NCBI GenBank assembly: GCA_905221605.1
Contig: CAJNDS010000001.1
Location: 906,525 to 970,524, forward strand
Reading direction: 5' to 3'
DNA from: Symbiodinium natans
Taxonomy: Eukaryota > Sar > Dinophyceae > Suessiales > Symbiodiniaceae
DNA: 64,000 bases
Shown one piece after another: positions 49,101 to 55,100 of the stretch; positions within the stretch are counted from its first letter, which is position 1, and each line of letters starts with the position of its first letter. Made by a program: the position numbers and the translations under genes. The notes below the pieces were generated by a model. The model saw nothing but the letters and a program-made list of their open reading frames with translations, did no database searches and was not told the DNA's origin.

Positions 49101-52100
49101 CCATGTAACTACCCTTGAACCCTAACCCTAAACCCTAAGGGACCACATACCCACTTCAGAACCTTCAAAGAAGGTAAGGGACCATGCAACCACCCTTAGA
49201 CTTTAGCCGCAGGGTCTCCTAGCTAGTGTATGAGCGCTCTGTCTCCTTGAACATGAAACGTTAACTTCTAGACGCTAAACCCCAAACCCCAAACCCCAAA
49301 CCCCAAACCCCAAACCCCAAACCCCAAACCCTAAACCCCAAACCCTAAACCCTAAACCCTAAACCCTAAACCCTAAACCCCAAACCCTAAACCCCAAACC
49401 CTAAACCCTAAACCCTAAACCCTAAACCCATTCTGGGCAGTGCGGGCTTTGGAGCTCTTCAATTGGTGGAGTTTGTGCCGAGGCGGGGGTTAGGGCCTTG
49501 AGGTTCCCTACGTGGAGGTTCAGGGAACTTAGGGTTTAGGGTTTAGGGTTTAGGGTTTAGGGTTTAGGGTTTAGGGTTTAGGGTGTCGGGTTTAGGGTTT
49601 AGGGTTTAGGGTTTAGGGTAAAAGGTTTAGGGCATTATCAGCGTAGTTAAAACCCACCTAGAAGCCCCTTAAGTACCCTAAGACGGTTACAATTGGGTTG
49701 TAAGTACAGTTATAAAGGGAGGTTCCTGAGAACTAGAGTTGGGTATCGAGAAGTAGAGCTAGGGTATGTTTGGGTTAAACAGCTTAGTTCCAGGAAACGT
49801 GCACGCTTTGCAGGTGCTGGTCTGAGGCGCAGGACCCCCGTTAGTGGATGCAGGTACTTTAAGACCCTACCCGAAACCCTAAACCCTAAACCCTAAACAC
49901 TACTATATATATTCTAGATGCTCTGAAACTCGCGCAGATGCATGGATCCGGAGCTGCTTGGGAAAAGGAAACGGCCCTCTTTCTGACATTCTTTCCTTCC
50001 TTCATTCGAGTACAGTGTGGGGTTTAGGGTTTAGGGTTTAGGGTTTAGGGTTATAAAAACATTATATATATATATATATGTACACAGACATACATATTTT
50101 CCCCGGAGCTCTGAACCAAGAACTTGCAGGAGTGTTCTGGCCTGTTGGCCGGCTGCGAGATTTTGGTAGGGGCACCCGCACCCCAAAAGCCCAAAAAGCC
50201 CTCATCTCCAGAAAATTACAGGGTGGGGCCCCCTAGTTATAAGTAGAGTAATAACGGCCCTAAATTGGGTTATAAGGACCCTAAGTTAGGTTATAAGTCC
50301 CTGAACTACAGTTAGTATAGTAAGGGGGCCCCACCCTGTAGAGCTCTAGGGGTCTATAGTCTATATTGACGCCGTGGAACATATGAACTTGTTCGAAACT
50401 TATGTTGGACTTATTTTACGTCCGGATTAAGTAGGAGATAAGTTGTGTATAAGTTCGAAGGCTTGCTTTTTATCGTTTTCATGAACAGCACCTTTTTTTT
50501 CGACAACGCGGGCACACAGCTTAAGGCATGGCAGAAAACTATGCCCAGAATTGCAGAGAGACCTTTTGCTTCTTGCAAGCATGGCAAGACGAAACGTGCG
50601 AAAACAAGGAAGAAGCAGGCCAACTCCGCGGACATTGGCATTTTGTTTGCGGACCGGCTCGCGGACACCCGCGGACAGCAGACGACGCCAGATGGTAGCG
50701 GCGCAGGGTCCGGGTTTATATGAGCCCATGCAGGCGGACATCCCCCGCGCGGACGTGGACGTCCGCGAGCCAGGGCTTGACCTATATTGTCGCGGACATT
50801 GGCGGACACCTGGCGGACACCTGGCGGACAAGGCACGCAAGCGTCCCGAGGTGGCCGGGGAGGCTTTAACGCTGCCAGGCAACTATAGGATATCTGTTGC
50901 AGGGGCTGCAAGACCGATTTCTTCAATTTTAGCTGAGATGCACGCGCGAACCCGGGAACAACATCCCAAAATGTAAAACAGATAAATAGAGATAAGTTCC
51001 ATATAAGTTTGTTTGACATAACACGCATAAGTTCCTAAGTCCGAGATATGTCAAGCAAAAAAATGTCGAACTTATCTGGAACTTAATTATATAAAACAAA
51101 CTTAACTCCAAGATAAACAACTTAATCGATACATATCACATACATATCACGTACTTATAAGTCGATAAGTCGGCGGGGTCAATTAAGTAGGGCTTTAAGG
51201 GTTAAAGTTTTCGGGATTTAGGGTTTAGGGCTTTAAGGTTGAAGGGATGCTTGAGGGTTCAGGCTGTAAGGGTTTAGGGTTTAGGGTTTAGGGTTTAGGG
51301 TTTAGGGTTTAGGGTTTAGGGTTTAGGAATTCAGAGTTGAGCCCTACCCCCGAAAGCCTAAAGCCCGTGGAAGCCCAACTAGAAGTTGCGCAAGCACTCA
51401 CAGGCCACATTTCCCTAAACCCTAAACCCTAAACCCTAAACCCTAAACCCTGAACCTCAGAAGTCAAACGGCGCGGACCTCCAACAGGCCGCCGTTGCCG
51501 ACCACGAGGCCCTTGGTGTTCAGCGGGTTCGTCGACCTCTCCACGAGCTCGGTTTGGGGTTTAGGGTTTAGGGTTTAGGGCTTAGGGCTTAGGCCTTAGG
51601 GCTTAGGCCTTGGGGTTTAGCTTGGGATTTGGTGTTTGGGGTTTATGGTGTATATAAGGTTTAAGGCATAGGCTTGGGATTCCGCGCTTAGGCAGTAGGT
51701 TTTAGGGTCACCCTAAACACCAGAATGCTCAGCCCTGAAGGCGAAACCGCTGATTTGGTCATCAATATCGGGATAGTAGGTCCCCGCTCTTCCTGTTAAC
51801 GAACTTGAACTAGACTAAGTATGACTGTAACTTAATTCATACTCTTCATGGCATACATAATGTAATTTACACTCCTTTCCAAGAAGCAAGTTACACTGGG
51901 ACGGGCATGGGAATCCCCTGGTAGCTGTTCAATGTTTGGGGTTGGGGCATCCAGAACGCTGGTCATATGCCCCCTGAGGCTGCGGAGGGTCATGCGAGGT
52001 CTGTGTCTTGGTAGCCCAATAACCACGTTCTGATAAGGGCACCCTGTTTTGGGTCGGATACTTTATCAGGGAACATTGAACCCTAAACCCTAAAAACCCT

Positions 52101-55100
52101 AACCCCTAACCCCTAAGCCCTAAGCCCTAAGCCCTAAGCCCTAAGCTTTAAGCCCGAAGCCCTAAGCCCTAAGCCCTAAGCCCTAAGCCCTAAACCCTAA
52201 ACCCTAAGCCGCGAATCAAAAAAGGTGAACGGGGCACCACTGGGCTGCGAGGTGTGAGGGGCCCACAAACCAAAAAATCCTACCCCAAACCATGGCCCGA
52301 ACACTCAACCGCGATCTGAATCTGCGGGGGAGCTTATGTTTTTCCACATCTCCAAATCTTCACCTCTTCCCCCCCACAAGACTCAAAAACAAAACGCCCC
52401 ACTTTTGGGACAACCCCATCGGGGGCTTCCGATAACAGGGGTACCTTATTGGGGTCCGCATTCCCAGGTACTCCTACTAGTTGGGGGCATCCCATATTGC
52501 GGGAAACTCCTTGCTTTATACTAGCAGTCGTGAACAGAAATTCTAGTAACCCTATTATACTCGCTACTAAGCACTGTTAGTATAAGGGGGGGAGCATCCC
52601 GAGAAGCCCCCATTTCAGTTCCCTAACCGAGGGTTCCGTGGGTTTAGGGTATAGGGTTTAGGGTTTATAAAACTTGGCCACGTCCCTGGCCCTGCACAAC
52701 AGGTGCTTCACAACTTGTGCATCTGAAGCCCTTTATTACCCTAAACCCTAAACCCGAACACCAAAATCCTTGCGTGGAGCGGCTTGACTCCACAAAATGC
52801 CCTAAACCCCAAACCCTAAACCCTAAACCCTATAAACCCACAACCGCAAAACCTCAAGAACCCAGAACCTGATTTGTAGTTTATTACTACAGAACCCCTT
52901 ATAGGATTCTTCGGCAACCCGCAAAAAGTTATGTTTTGGGTTAAGGTATAATATTATACAAACCCAAACCCTAAACCCTTCGTCCTCCGGTAAGGCTTTA
53001 AGGCTTTAGGTTTTAGAGTTTAGGGCCTTGTAGAAGGTGATGCGCAGGTACAGTACATAAGAGTACGAGGGATGGAGTATGTGACGGGGGAGAGAACCAA
53101 CCTGCAACGCACCACAAGCACCCCTCAACCCTTACGCCTACAACGCTGACAAGCCCGAACACTGATGTTCTAAGGGTAGTTTCATGGGCCTTCTTTATGG
53201 TCACTTACCTCCCTTAATTTTTAATTATCGGGCCCTTGGGTTATATAGGGTACATACGGGATATATAAGGGGGTCCCCTTTTAAGGGGGACCACGTAACT
53301 ACCCGAAGAATATTGCCCCGAACCCAAAATGCCTAAGACCTGCAAATCCCTGAGCCCTGAACCCCGGAGTCCCGAGCACTGAACCCTAAACCCCTCATTC
53401 CTCAAACCCTGAAGCCTGAGCCCTCAACCCTAAACCAAGCCCTAAACCACTAAACCCCTAAAGCACTAAAGCCTAATCCCTCAAAGCCCTAGATGCGTCA
53501 CACCCCCTAAACCCTAAACCCTAAACAATTAAACCCTAGACCCTAGACCCTAAACCCTAAACCCTAAACCCTAAACCCTATAAGCCCTAAACCCTATACC
53601 CTACAAGCCCTAAACCCTCACTGTCCCTGAACATCCCGCAAGGCCCGCCTGGACCCTTTGTCTCCCGTTCCGGTGAAGGTCACCGTGATGCCCCCGGCGA
53701 TCCTCAAGGGGGCTTAGAGGAGGGTTTAGGGTTTAGGGTTTGGGGTTTAGGGTTTAGGGTTTAGGGTTTGGGTTTAGGGTTCAGGGTTTAGAGCTTGTGT
53801 TTAGGGTTTAGTTTAGGGTCACGCTTTAAGGGGGCTTTAGGGCGTTAAAAGCTTTCGGGGTTTAGAGGTTTAGAGTTTAGGGTCACTTCCGCAACCCTGA
53901 AGAAAACCCAAGTGAGGGTTTACGGTTTAGGGTTTTGCTCCCCAGGACCAGCAAAGTCATAGACTCGGGGATCCTAAAAACCTTAAACCCTAAACCCTAA
54001 ACCCTAAACCCTAAACCCTAAACCCTAAACTCAATATCCCAGACCCAAAGACTAACCTAGGAATCGAAAGTTTTTGTCGTGGGGGGAGGGAGTATAGGTT
54101 TCAGGGTTCAGGGTTCAATCCTAGACCCAAGAGTAACCTAGGAATCAAAAAGTCCACCCTTATTTGGTTTAGAGGGGCCCATAAGGGAACCCAAGCCCGA
54201 AAAGGCAATAAGGACCTACTCTTGGCCCTAGTATCTCGAACAGGTTGGCGTTCTCACATAGTAGCTTCAGGGCCCGGGGGGTATATACTGCATTCCTAAA
54301 CCCTAAACCTTATAAACCCTAAACCCTAAACCCTAAACCCTAAACCCTAAACCCTAAACCCTAAACCCTAAACCCTAAACCCTAAACCCTAAACCCTAAA
54401 CCCTAAACCCTAAACCCTAAACCCTAAACCCTAACCCGAAACCCTAAACCCTACAGGTACAAGGACCCTTAGGGAAGGTCAAGTCAAGCCAGGCGTCAGC
54501 GGGCACGTCGCAGAGCCCATTCGAAGTGTTCCTTCCGGCTTATAGGGGCCATATTAAATAAACTAGGGTCTTGGGGGTCATGAAAGTATCCTAAACCGTA
54601 AACCCTAAACCCTAAACCCTACTTAGAATAGGGTTTGGATTATAAAGGGAAGTCCCAGAATGAAAAAGTATGCGTAATGCCGACCCCCATATTAGATCTC
54701 GGGGCTCTCGTGGGATGAAGCTGGTGGCGTGTTTGCAGTCTCAGGGGTCCAGGGTTTGGGGTTTAGGGGTAGGACTTTATGCCTTCAGGTTTCGTTGTCG
54801 ACGTCTTGGGCTTAGGCATACAAACAAAAACACAGACGGCAGCATACAAACAAAACACACAGACTGCACCCTACATCATCATAGGATCCTCCAGATTCCT
54901 TCCGAAACCCTAACCTTATACTAACAGTCCTTCATAGGATTCTAATACTAGGGGTACTAGTATACTCTCGATTCAGGACTGTTAGTATAAACGGGAACAT
55001 CCCAACCCTAAACCCTAGACCCTAAACCCTAAACCCTGAACCCTACAGGCCCTAGCAGCCCAAGAAGCCCGAGGTAGACCCAAGAAGAGGGGCGTATACG

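Noticed and set aside
50411-51028. 205-codon minus-strand frame
   Set aside because: Overlaps other frames on both strands in the AT-rich island; composition follows a CGGACACCTGG tandem; no recognised domain.
53649-53702. IPT/TIG domain strand
   Set aside because: Motif GGITVTFTG is also typical of the G8 core; order between exons 4 and 6 decides for G8.
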